From an uncultured SAR116 cluster alpha proteobacterium (GTDB taxonomy: Bacteria; Pseudomonadota; Alphaproteobacteria; Puniceispirillales; Puniceispirillaceae): 45,737 nt of DNA. Position numbers and translations under genes: made by a program. Each line of letters begins with the position of its first letter. Position 1 is the stretch's first letter. The stretch spans positions 1 to 45,737 of the forward strand of contig CACEJY010000012.1 of assembly GCA_902559985.1 (NCBI GenBank), written 5' to 3'. The notes under the pieces were generated by a model, which did no database searches, was not told where the DNA came from, and was given only the letters and a program-made list of their open reading frames with translations. Below, one piece after another: positions 17,876 through 25,508 of this stretch.

Positions 17876-19021
17876 ATGCGCGCAGCATTTATCTTTCATT
17901 TCCAATTAATATTTCACAGGCGGAGCAGACTGCTGGCCTTTTTTCTAATTAGCTTTCTGGCAGGCAAACCAGCGATGGCCATTAACAGTTGGTGTGCCGA
18001 GCCGGTTTTTGGCGTTTCAAATATTTCAATTGACCAGCGGGCCGAAACCGCATCCATCGCTCGGGATATTGGTGTGCGCAAGGCCGCGGAGCAGGCATTT
18101 TCAACCGTGCTGGACCGGATTCTTTTAACAAATGATGCGCAGCACAAGTTCATGTCATTGCATGATCTCGATGATTTTTCTGATTTTACCCATATCGTTG
18201 AAGAGAAAAATTTAGATCAACGTTATATTGCGACGTTGGACTTTTGTTTTGATGCTGCACGGCTGCGCCAAGCCATGATCACGGCTCAGTTGAGCTGGTC
18301 TGAATTACAAAGCCCGCCCGTTCTAGTTATTCCTATTTGGAGCGGGCCGGATGGAGCACGAGCGTGGCAAAAGGATAATCAGTGGATTGCTGGCTGGCGG
18401 GATGCAGTTGCCGCCTACGATGGACTGTTATCTTTTCGTCAGTTGGATCATAATCTGATTAATGAGAGACAATTCCGTGGTGAGGATCTGCTCCTTGCAA
18501 ACCCGGCCAAGCTTAAACATGCCGCTAGCCTGGTGCGTGCGGAACAGGTTATGTTGGTTGCGGCTTCACTAGATTATGAAGGTTCCAAGCCATTGGTTAC
18601 AATCACCGCACGGTTGTTTGATAAGGTGGGCCAGATGATTACCGATATTCTCTATGGTGATCAGAAGACCCTAGAAAATTTTACTGTGAATGACCTTGAT
18701 ATAATGCGCCGAAAAATTATTGAGAGGATGGATGAAAGCTGGCAGATGGCAAATCTGATTGATGACAGGGAAATTGGATATTTAACAGTATTTTTGCCAG
18801 TGACATCACTGAAAGAATGGGCCAAACGTTTAAGTGCTTTAGATGAAATTGCGGTGATACAAAGCTATGACATTATCACGCTCAATACTCGGGGTGGGCA
18901 ATTGTATTTACGCCTAGCCGGTTCCAAAGAAGCGTTACAAAATGCGCTGTCTGCGCATCGATTGCAGCTTGTTGACTATGGGGATCAGCAACTGATTAGT
19001 GCTAAACCGGAAAATGGTTGA
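17876..19021 (+). CDS. DUF2066 family exported protein
   Basis: This 381-residue protein has a hydrophobic N-terminal segment (about residues 19-36, LLAFFLISFLAGKPAMA) ending in a likely signal-peptidase site. The downstream sequence RDIGVRKAAEQAFSTVLDRIL resembles the start of DUF2066 proteins, which occur beside purM and hda genes in Proteobacteria. The function is unknown; the protein is probably periplasmic or membrane attached. It is followed 85 bp later by hdaA on the same strand, as usual for this neighbourhood. Confidence 0.75.
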   Translation: MRAAFIFHFQLIFHRRSRLLAFFLISFLAGKPAMAINSWCAEPVFGVSNISIDQRAETASIARDIGVRKAAEQAFSTVLDRILLTNDAQHKFMSLHDLDDFSDFTHIVEEKNLDQRYIATLDFCFDAARLRQAMITAQLSWSELQSPPVLVIPIWSGPDGARAWQKDNQWIAGWRDAVAAYDGLLSFRQLDHNLINERQFRGEDLLLANPAKLKHAASLVRAEQVMLVAASLDYEGSKPLVTITARLFDKVGQMITDILYGDQKTLENFTVNDLDIMRRKIIERMDESWQMANLIDDREIGYLTVFLPVTSLKEWAKRLSALDEIAVIQSYDIITLNTRGGQLYLRLAGSKEALQNALSAHRLQLVDYGDQQLISAKPENG

Positions 19022-19106
19022 GGCCCACTCCTTCCCTTGAATAAAAGGCCATGGTCAAGCGGACAAGGGTGAACGGACCAAATAAGCTGCCACGGATAGA
19101 GATGAC

Positions 19107-19769
19107 ATGAAACAATTACCGCTTGAATTACCATTTCGCCAGTTGGCAGGTCGCGATGATTTCATAATCAGTGATTGTAACGCCCTGGCTTTGGCGTCAA
19201 TAGATCAATGGCCGAATTGGCGGGGCAGCTACAGGGCCCTTAATATTGTTGGTCCATCAGGGGCAGGAAAATCACACCTTGCGGCAATCTGGCGGTCATT
19301 GGCCCAACACAGCCAAAGAGTAACAGGGTTGGCGGCAGGCCAGCGGTTGCCAAATCCTGCATTTTATGTGTTGGATGATGTGGCCAATTCCCGGGCTTGG
19401 GATGAGGAGGCGCTTTTTCATTGCTTTAACCGTTGTGCCAGCAAGAATGGTGGTATTCTGCTGCTGTCGCAAATGCCGGTTGGACAAATGGACTGGCAAT
19501 TGCCTGATTTGCGTTCGCGTATGCGCGCAGTTAATTTAGCCCGAATTGATTTGCCTGATGATAATTTGTTATTTGCGCTGTTAAATAAATATTTTGCCGA
19601 TCGTCAAGTGATGGCGCCACCAGCAACGCTATCCTATCTCGTTAAACGTATGGAGAGGTCATTCACCGCTGTTCCTAGGTTGGCTGCCGCTCTTGATCGT
19701 CGGTCGATAGCGGAAAAAAAACCATTATCAATCGCGTTGGCGCGCAATGTCCTTGATGAACTATCGTAA
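19107..19769 (+). CDS. hdaA: DnaA-related regulator HdaA (Hda family)
   Basis: This 220-residue AAA+ protein resembles the DnaA ATPase core but lacks the C-terminal DNA-binding domain IV. The Walker A motif GPSGAGKSH lies near residues 49-57, Walker B-like YVLDDVANS near 88-96, and a sensor-type SRMRAV segment follows. Hda proteins work with the DNA clamp to promote ATP hydrolysis by DnaA and so prevent re-initiation. The N-terminal QLPLELPF contains a clamp-binding-like QLxLxF motif, as expected. It follows the DUF2066 gene. Confidence 0.88.
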   Translation: MKQLPLELPFRQLAGRDDFIISDCNALALASIDQWPNWRGSYRALNIVGPSGAGKSHLAAIWRSLAQHSQRVTGLAAGQRLPNPAFYVLDDVANSRAWDEEALFHCFNRCASKNGGILLLSQMPVGQMDWQLPDLRSRMRAVNLARIDLPDDNLLFALLNKYFADRQVMAPPATLSYLVKRMERSFTAVPRLAAALDRRSIAEKKPLSIALARNVLDELS

Positions 19770-19816
19770 TCTTTTACATTGGGGCTCTGCTTATTGTTTT
19801 TATGGCATTAACAGTT

Positions 19817-21031
19817 TCAATTAGTTTTTTCATTATGTTCTATCAGCAGTATTTTTCCATTCTTAACGGCAAGAGCAATTTCCCCCCGTTTCAACCGTAA
19901 GGCCAACTCACCAAAGATTTCACGGCGCCAGCCGGTAAGTGCACGGATCGGGGCATTGTTATCACTGGCAAGGACCTCTAGTTCATCAGCCGATGCAATT
20001 AGGCGCGGGGCAATCGCATGTTTGTCAGTCACGTGTTTTAATAAGACACGCAAAAGCTCCATCACAGCGGCTGGTGGACGTTTGGTGAAGCCTTGTTTTT
20101 CAGGGACAGGTAAGGACGATGCGGGTAACGACTCAACTTTTTTGAGAATTTTTTGTATTGGGGCTACCAGTTTGCCATCCTTACCGCCAGGGAAATTACG
20201 AATATTGGCGAATCCATCGCGGTCTTGCGGATTTGAGCCAGAAAGATCAATCAACGTTTCATCACGAATCACCCGGTTGCGCGGTATATTGCGGGTCTGG
20301 GCTTCAATTTCACGCCAAGCCGCCAAATGCATTAGGCGCAGGAGGGCGGTTGGCCGCATATTGCGCACCTTCAGTTTCTGCCAGGCTAATTTGGGGTCAA
20401 CAGAATAGGTCGCTGGGTCATTTGATTTTTCGTATTCTTCATCAAGCCAGTGATCGCGGTTTTCACTTTCCAGTTTTTTCAGCATTATCGGATAAAGCTG
20501 GGCAAGATATATCACATCATCAAGTGCATACAGAATTTGTCGGTTGTTAAGTGGGCGCTTTGACCAATCAGTAAAGCGCGATGTTTTATCAATATCCTTA
20601 TCGAGTATGGATTTTACTAGCTTGTCATAGCCAACTTGATCACCAAGCCCGCACACCATCGCGGCAATTTGGGTGTCATAAATTGGCCTTGGTAGATCAC
20701 CCATCAGATGCAAAAAAATTTCCATATCCTGACTGCCAGCGTGAAATACTTTGGTAATTTTCTGGTCGCGCATCAGCTTCCACAGAGGGGTGAGGTCAAG
20801 ATCTTTTGCCAAGGGGTCAATGGCTGCAGCCCTAACACCATCGCTGATTTGAATTAGGCATAATTGCGGGTAGTAGGTGCGCTCACGAATAAATTCTGTG
20901 TCAACGGCAAGGAACTTTGCTCTCTTATAATCTTTTACGATCTTATCTAAGGCTTCATTTGTTGTGATTGGCGCCTCTGCCTCGGTTTTGTTCGTATCGT
21001 TGTCGATTGCGCCGCTTGCATGTCTTTTCAT
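19817..21031 (-). CDS. rnd: Ribonuclease D
   Basis: RNase D trims tRNA 3' ends and other structured RNAs as a 3'-5' exonuclease. The DEDD residues are visible in FLAVDTEFIRERTYYP (D and E), FHAGSQDMEIF, and YALDDVIYLAQLY, and an HRDC-like region follows (about residues 205-290). The 404 residues are slightly longer than E. coli RNase D (375); the first 20 or so residues are polar and family-atypical, so the true start may be slightly downstream. It converges on hdaA and is divergent from eipB. Confidence 0.92.
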   Translation of the reverse strand: MKRHASGAIDNDTNKTEAEAPITTNEALDKIVKDYKRAKFLAVDTEFIRERTYYPQLCLIQISDGVRAAAIDPLAKDLDLTPLWKLMRDQKITKVFHAGSQDMEIFLHLMGDLPRPIYDTQIAAMVCGLGDQVGYDKLVKSILDKDIDKTSRFTDWSKRPLNNRQILYALDDVIYLAQLYPIMLKKLESENRDHWLDEEYEKSNDPATYSVDPKLAWQKLKVRNMRPTALLRLMHLAAWREIEAQTRNIPRNRVIRDETLIDLSGSNPQDRDGFANIRNFPGGKDGKLVAPIQKILKKVESLPASSLPVPEKQGFTKRPPAAVMELLRVLLKHVTDKHAIAPRLIASADELEVLASDNNAPIRALTGWRREIFGELALRLKRGEIALAVKNGKILLIEHNEKTN

Positions 21032-21094
21032 TTTCCATCCTAATTCTATCCAGGTGATATACGGTAAAAAATGCGGCTCTGAAAGGTAAGCCTA

Positions 21095-21958
21095 TTGATT
21101 TACCACATTACAATTCCCACTTCTACCAGGATGGTTTTAAATCTTTATATCAGTGGATCAATGGCGGTCGCGGCCAGATTAGCGATATTGGTTGCTATCT
21201 CTTTCGTATCAGTCGGGTCAGCATTTTGCGCAACAGTAACTCCGCACAGAGCATTTTACGAGATGCAGCTGGGCCATGCTTACCAAAACTCAAACGTGCA
21301 GGCTGTGATTGGTCGATCCGCATTCACTCTAAGCCGCGATTGCAGCGGTTGGCAATCAAATGAAGATTATGTGATTGAGTTTCAAGGAAAAGAGGGAGAC
21401 ACAAATCGTATTATATCGCGATTTGAGTCGTGGGAGTCCAATGCAGGCGACATGTACAGCTTTGAGATCAGTGAGCAAAGCAGTTTTCAAGCAAAAAAAG
21501 ACTTTAACGGCTATGCCATCGTAACTTCTGAGGCAGGGAATGCGTATTTCTCAATAGCAGATGACTTACCGATGAAACTGCCTGCTGATACCTATTTCCC
21601 CATGCGGCATTTGAATGCCATCATTGATGGAGCGAAAAAAGGTAAAACAATAATCTCAGCGTCTGTCTTTACGGGAGCTGATCCCGATGATGCGCTGCTT
21701 GCCACTAACACGGTAATTGGCAGCTGGAAGATCGAGGCCCCAGCGGCGCGCCTGGGGAAGTTCGGTCAAAAAGGATATTGGCCGGTTCAAACCGCATACT
21801 TTAAGCCAGCGGCAAAAGCGGCAGAGCCTGAATATGAGATCAATTATTCAATGCAGTCCAATGGAGTTGTTCGCCGTTACGTCATTGATTACGGTGATTT
21901 TACTATTATTGCCGAGCTAATGAAGTTGGAAGCGCTCACCGCACCCAATTGCCCATAA
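21095..21958 (+). CDS. eipB: EipB-like cell envelope protein (DUF1849)
   Basis: The 287-residue protein begins with a signal peptide (ARLAILVAISFVSVGSAFCA) followed by TPHRAFYEMQLGHAY, the usual mature start of DUF1849/EipB proteins. EipB of Brucella is a periplasmic beta-spiral protein that supports envelope integrity and binds a TPR partner. Two conserved cysteines, one in RDCSGW and one at the extreme C-terminus (PNCP), would form the family disulfide. Start choice among upstream ATG/ATT codons is uncertain; the Met in GSMAVAARLAIL gives a compact signal peptide. Confidence 0.82.
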   Translation: MIYHITIPTSTRMVLNLYISGSMAVAARLAILVAISFVSVGSAFCATVTPHRAFYEMQLGHAYQNSNVQAVIGRSAFTLSRDCSGWQSNEDYVIEFQGKEGDTNRIISRFESWESNAGDMYSFEISEQSSFQAKKDFNGYAIVTSEAGNAYFSIADDLPMKLPADTYFPMRHLNAIIDGAKKGKTIISASVFTGADPDDALLATNTVIGSWKIEAPAARLGKFGQKGYWPVQTAYFKPAAKAAEPEYEINYSMQSNGVVRRYVIDYGDFTIIAELMKLEALTAPNCP

Positions 21959-22002
21959 CCAAAGTCGAGGAACTTGGCTTTGTTAGTTTCTTCGGTGGTA
22001 CT

Positions 22003-22896
22003 TTATGATGCTACTAGCCAGGCCGCGCCCTGTGCCAATGCAAATGGGACGTTGCTGGCTTGGACAAGTTTTGTTTCGTTGCGCTCGATCAATAAATAGC
22101 CTGGCCATTTGCGCGGCACATTTAAATACAGCCGGTTCAACTCGGCAATTCGCCCACCAAGAACAAAAACGTCAGGGTCAAACATATTGATGATTGCGGC
22201 CGTAGTACGGCCTATTCTATCATCCAGTACTTGCAAAACGCTGGAAGCGACCAGATCGCTGGTGTCGGCCGCATCGGCAATTGCCTCAATATCTAATTTC
22301 GTCTGGGTGATGTTGAAATATTCATTTTCCAGCCCACCAAGTGACAAAAACTCTTCAAGACAGCCATTACGCCCACACCAACAATCTCGCCCATCAAGTT
22401 CATGAGGGACCGGCCAAGCCAGAGGCATGTGACCCCATTCCCCGACAATATTATTCGCGCCACGCCAGAGTTTTTGGCCAAAAGTTACCCCACCATACAC
22501 ATGGTTATCCAGAAAGAGGCAGCATGTTACTTTACTCTGCTGGGCTTTGCCAAAGCAGCTTTCATATAGGGCGAGAGCTTGCCCTGGACTTGCCAAAACA
22601 ACTGGGCGGCCCAGACTGGCTTGTAGATTGGTCTTCATATCGACCGAGGCAAGGCGGCCAAGGCCGTCATGCGGTGATGTTTTGTTAATAAAGCTAGTTT
22701 GCACGCTGATGCCGACAGTCTGATTTAGACTAGGGTTATTGCGGCTTGCCATGTCAACAAGGGCTGTGCAGCTTTTTAGAAGAGAGGGTACGCCGTCTTC
22801 TTCGAGAGGGTAGCTTTTTTGCCAAATAAAATCACTGCTATTTGTGACGATGGCGGCGTCAATCAAGCTATTTTGAATCGATAGTCCTAGATGCAT
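22003..22896 (-). CDS. ROK family protein, probably lacking sugar kinase activity
   Basis: The C-terminal half is clearly ROK: GEWGHMPLAWP supplies the zinc-ligand His, CWCGRNGCLEEFL the three Cys ligands, and INMFDPDVFVLGGRI the late strand motif. The N-terminal phosphate loop, normally DxGGT, reads LGLSIQNSLID. The catalytic NDAN-type motif reads ASPGQA, and the GTGxGGG loop reads LDNHVYGGV. The fold is therefore probably retained while catalytic and ATP-binding residues are lost. It could be a regulator or a binding protein. It has no DNA-binding helix-turn-helix, so it is not a typical NagC/XylR repressor. Confidence 0.8.
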   Translation of the reverse strand: MHLGLSIQNSLIDAAIVTNSSDFIWQKSYPLEEDGVPSLLKSCTALVDMASRNNPSLNQTVGISVQTSFINKTSPHDGLGRLASVDMKTNLQASLGRPVVLASPGQALALYESCFGKAQQSKVTCCLFLDNHVYGGVTFGQKLWRGANNIVGEWGHMPLAWPVPHELDGRDCWCGRNGCLEEFLSLGGLENEYFNITQTKLDIEAIADAADTSDLVASSVLQVLDDRIGRTTAAIINMFDPDVFVLGGRIAELNRLYLNVPRKWPGYLLIERNETKLVQASNVPFALAQGAAWLVAS

Positions 22897-22923
22897 GTTT
22901 GGCCTTTGGGCCAGAAATGCTGC

Positions 22924-23091
22924 CTATTTAATCTTTGATTCGCGAAAAATGACGTGCTTGCGAGCGCGTGGGTCATACTTCTTTAGTTCTAATTTTTCTG
23001 GCTTGGTACGCGGATTTTTTTTTGTGACGTAAAAATAGCCAGTGTCAGCGGTGCTTACGAGTTTTATTTGTAGGGTCGCGGGCTTCGCCAT
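22924..23091 (-). CDS. rpmG: 50S ribosomal protein bL33
   Basis: The frame encodes 55 residues, [18 protein letters not shown] followed by [10 protein letters not shown], and ends [19 protein letters not shown]. This is bL33 of the Cys-free type, a small basic large-subunit protein near the E site. An AGGAG site lies 8-9 bp before the ATG. It stands alone between rnr and the ROK gene, as rpmG often does in alphaproteobacteria. Confidence 0.94.
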   Translation of the reverse strand: MAKPATLQIKLVSTADTGYFYVTKKNPRTKPEKLELKKYDPRARKHVIFRESKIK

Positions 23092-23183
23092 GACACATAC
23101 TCCTAGCTTTTAGACTGCGGGTAGCAACAGATTTTAAGTGATTTGCGGAAGTTGCGGTAAATCTTGACAAATGTCAAGCATGA

Positions 23184-25508
23184 TCAGCGTCTTTTTCGTT
23201 TGCTGCCTTTTCCCTTTGCGCAGCGCGGCTTGCTTTTGCTGCTACCTAAACCTCGTTCATCCCTTGCTGTTTTTCCAAAGCGGTTTTTCGTATGCTTTTT
23301 ACCTTTCTGCCTTTGTTGGTAATTTTGCAGCCCCCCTTCAACCCATTCAACAAGAATCCCACCAGATACTGGTGTGACCTCGGTAACTTTCACGCGGACA
23401 TGCATGCCAACGTTAAATTGCCAGCCGTTATGCCGCCCCTCTAACCTTTGGGCCTGTTCATCATAATTATAGAAATCATCAGGCAAGGCACATAGCGGCA
23501 TCAGCCCATCTGCGCCTCCATCTTCCAGCCGTACAAAGGCCCCAAAGCCAGTCAGAGAAACAATAATGCCATCAACAACATGGCCAGTCCTTGTTTGAAA
23601 CAGGGCGGCAGCAAACCGGTCAATGGTGCGCCTCTCGGCTGCCGCCGCAGTGGCTTCAGTCTCGGAAACATGGGAACAAATTTCGGCAATTTGATTCACT
23701 GACATCCCACACAATCCGTCTTTTGGATTTCTTTTACGGCTGACGGAGGCATCCACAAGGGCGCGGTGAACAAGAAGATCGGCATACCGCCGGATAGGCG
23801 ATGTGAAATGCGCATAATTATGAAGTGAGAGCCCAAAATGACCAATATTTTCAGTGCTATAAATTGCTTTTGCTTGGCTTCGCAAGACCGCTTCATTGAC
23901 CGTTAGCGAATCAGGCGTGTCATTGGCGAGGGCTAATATTTTGTTGAAGTGATGCGGTCGCAGAACTTGTCCAGTGGTAAAGCTGCTCCCCAGCGTTTCC
24001 GCAAGCTTGACAAGTGTGGCTGCTTTTTTAGGGTCGGGCGTGTCATGTACCCGGAACACGCAAGGAAGGTCACTAGCAATCAACGTATCGGCGGCGGCAA
24101 CATTCGCCGCAATCATGAAATCTTCAATTAGCCGTTGCGAGTCTGTTTGTATACGCTGGGAAATTTCAATGGCATTGCCAAAATCATCCAAAACAACCCC
24201 ACGCTCCTTAAGGTTCAACGCCAGTGGTTCACGCTTTTTCCTATCTTCATCAAGGGCACGCCATGCGCCAAAAAGTGAGTGCAGAATACCATTTGGCACA
24301 CTGCAGTCAGCCTCCTCCATGGTGCCATCAAATACGGCCTGCACCTGTTCATAAGTCAACCGTGCATGCGACCGTATTAACGCTCTTTCGATTTTGTGTG
24401 ATAGGCGTTTGCCATCCTTATCAATATTAATCTCGGCAATCATAGCCGCGCGGTCCTTATCTGGCCGCAATGAACAAAGATCGTTTGAAATGGCCTCTGG
24501 AAGCATGGGCACAACACGGTCTGGTAGATAAACAGAATTGCCACGTTTTCGTGCTTCAAGATCAAGCGCGCTGTCTGGCCGAACGTAATGCGAGACATCA
24601 GCAATTGCAATAATTAGCCGCCAGCCGCCATGATCTGCCGGTTCTGCAAATACCGCATCATCAAAATCACGCGCATCAGCTCCGTCGATGGTTACGAGTG
24701 GATGGTCACGTAGATCACGCCGACCTCTCACTGGCGGGACTTTCAAGCCTTTTGACTCGCTAATCAACGCGTCTGGAAATTGATGCCGGATAGCAAATTC
24801 GGCAAGGGTAAGCGCACTAAAGGCACCCGGCAATGCCGCATTGCCAAGATTGACTATAATGCGGGCCGCTTTACCAATATAGCCCCGCGATGGCAATAGT
24901 TCGGCCTCGACAAGATCGCCGGCTTCAACCGTAATGTTATTGGCTGCCTGAACAGCAAGGCTATTCCGCTTTCCGCGTTCAGCAGGCTGAAGGCGAAACC
25001 CTTTTCCAGCGGTCATGATTACACCAAAAATCCGCTTTTTCTGCTGGTCCAGAAGGCGGATGATCCGGGCTTCATAAAGCGTCGGCCCAACTCGAGCAAG
25101 ACGGGCCAGAATTTGCTGGCCAACTGCTGGCGCACGTCCAGCACGGCGGCTAAGAATAACGCGGATTTCTGGCTGTTTTTCATTATCATCGCCAATAAGC
25201 CGAGCCAAACCATCACCATTATCATCGAAATTGATAAGTTCCAGCACGGTGACTTCCGGCAGTGTATTAGGAGCGGCGATGGCACGTCGGTCAACAGCAA
25301 GCAGTCCGCGAGTTGCCATGTCGCGTAGCAGGCGCCGTAATGAAGCGCGCCGCTCTTGGCCTATTTTAAATACTTTGGCAATTTTGCGAAGACTGGGTGG
25401 GACGGGGCAGCTATTAATATAGTCTAGAAGTGTGTCTTCATCAGGCATCAGCGGATCGATGGCAGGGATTTGATTATCAAGGCCGTCATCAGCGGGAGTA
25501 TGTGCCAT
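23184..25508 (-). CDS. rnr: Ribonuclease R
   Basis: RNase R is a processive 3'-5' exonuclease able to degrade structured RNA. The 774-residue protein has an N-terminal winged-helix-like region, cold-shock domains, the RNB catalytic core with GADARDFDDAVF and DRVVPMLPEAISNDLCSL, and an S1 domain starting at VDGIIVSLTGFGAFVRL. The C-terminal 40 residues are highly basic, as usual. Its ATG directly follows the topA stop codon (0-bp gap), indicating a topA-rnr operon. Confidence 0.95.
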   Translation of the reverse strand: MAHTPADDGLDNQIPAIDPLMPDEDTLLDYINSCPVPPSLRKIAKVFKIGQERRASLRRLLRDMATRGLLAVDRRAIAAPNTLPEVTVLELINFDDNGDGLARLIGDDNEKQPEIRVILSRRAGRAPAVGQQILARLARVGPTLYEARIIRLLDQQKKRIFGVIMTAGKGFRLQPAERGKRNSLAVQAANNITVEAGDLVEAELLPSRGYIGKAARIIVNLGNAALPGAFSALTLAEFAIRHQFPDALISESKGLKVPPVRGRRDLRDHPLVTIDGADARDFDDAVFAEPADHGGWRLIIAIADVSHYVRPDSALDLEARKRGNSVYLPDRVVPMLPEAISNDLCSLRPDKDRAAMIAEINIDKDGKRLSHKIERALIRSHARLTYEQVQAVFDGTMEEADCSVPNGILHSLFGAWRALDEDRKKREPLALNLKERGVVLDDFGNAIEISQRIQTDSQRLIEDFMIAANVAAADTLIASDLPCVFRVHDTPDPKKAATLVKLAETLGSSFTTGQVLRPHHFNKILALANDTPDSLTVNEAVLRSQAKAIYSTENIGHFGLSLHNYAHFTSPIRRYADLLVHRALVDASVSRKRNPKDGLCGMSVNQIAEICSHVSETEATAAAAERRTIDRFAAALFQTRTGHVVDGIIVSLTGFGAFVRLEDGGADGLMPLCALPDDFYNYDEQAQRLEGRHNGWQFNVGMHVRVKVTEVTPVSGGILVEWVEGGLQNYQQRQKGKKHTKNRFGKTARDERGLGSSKSKPRCAKGKGSKRKRR

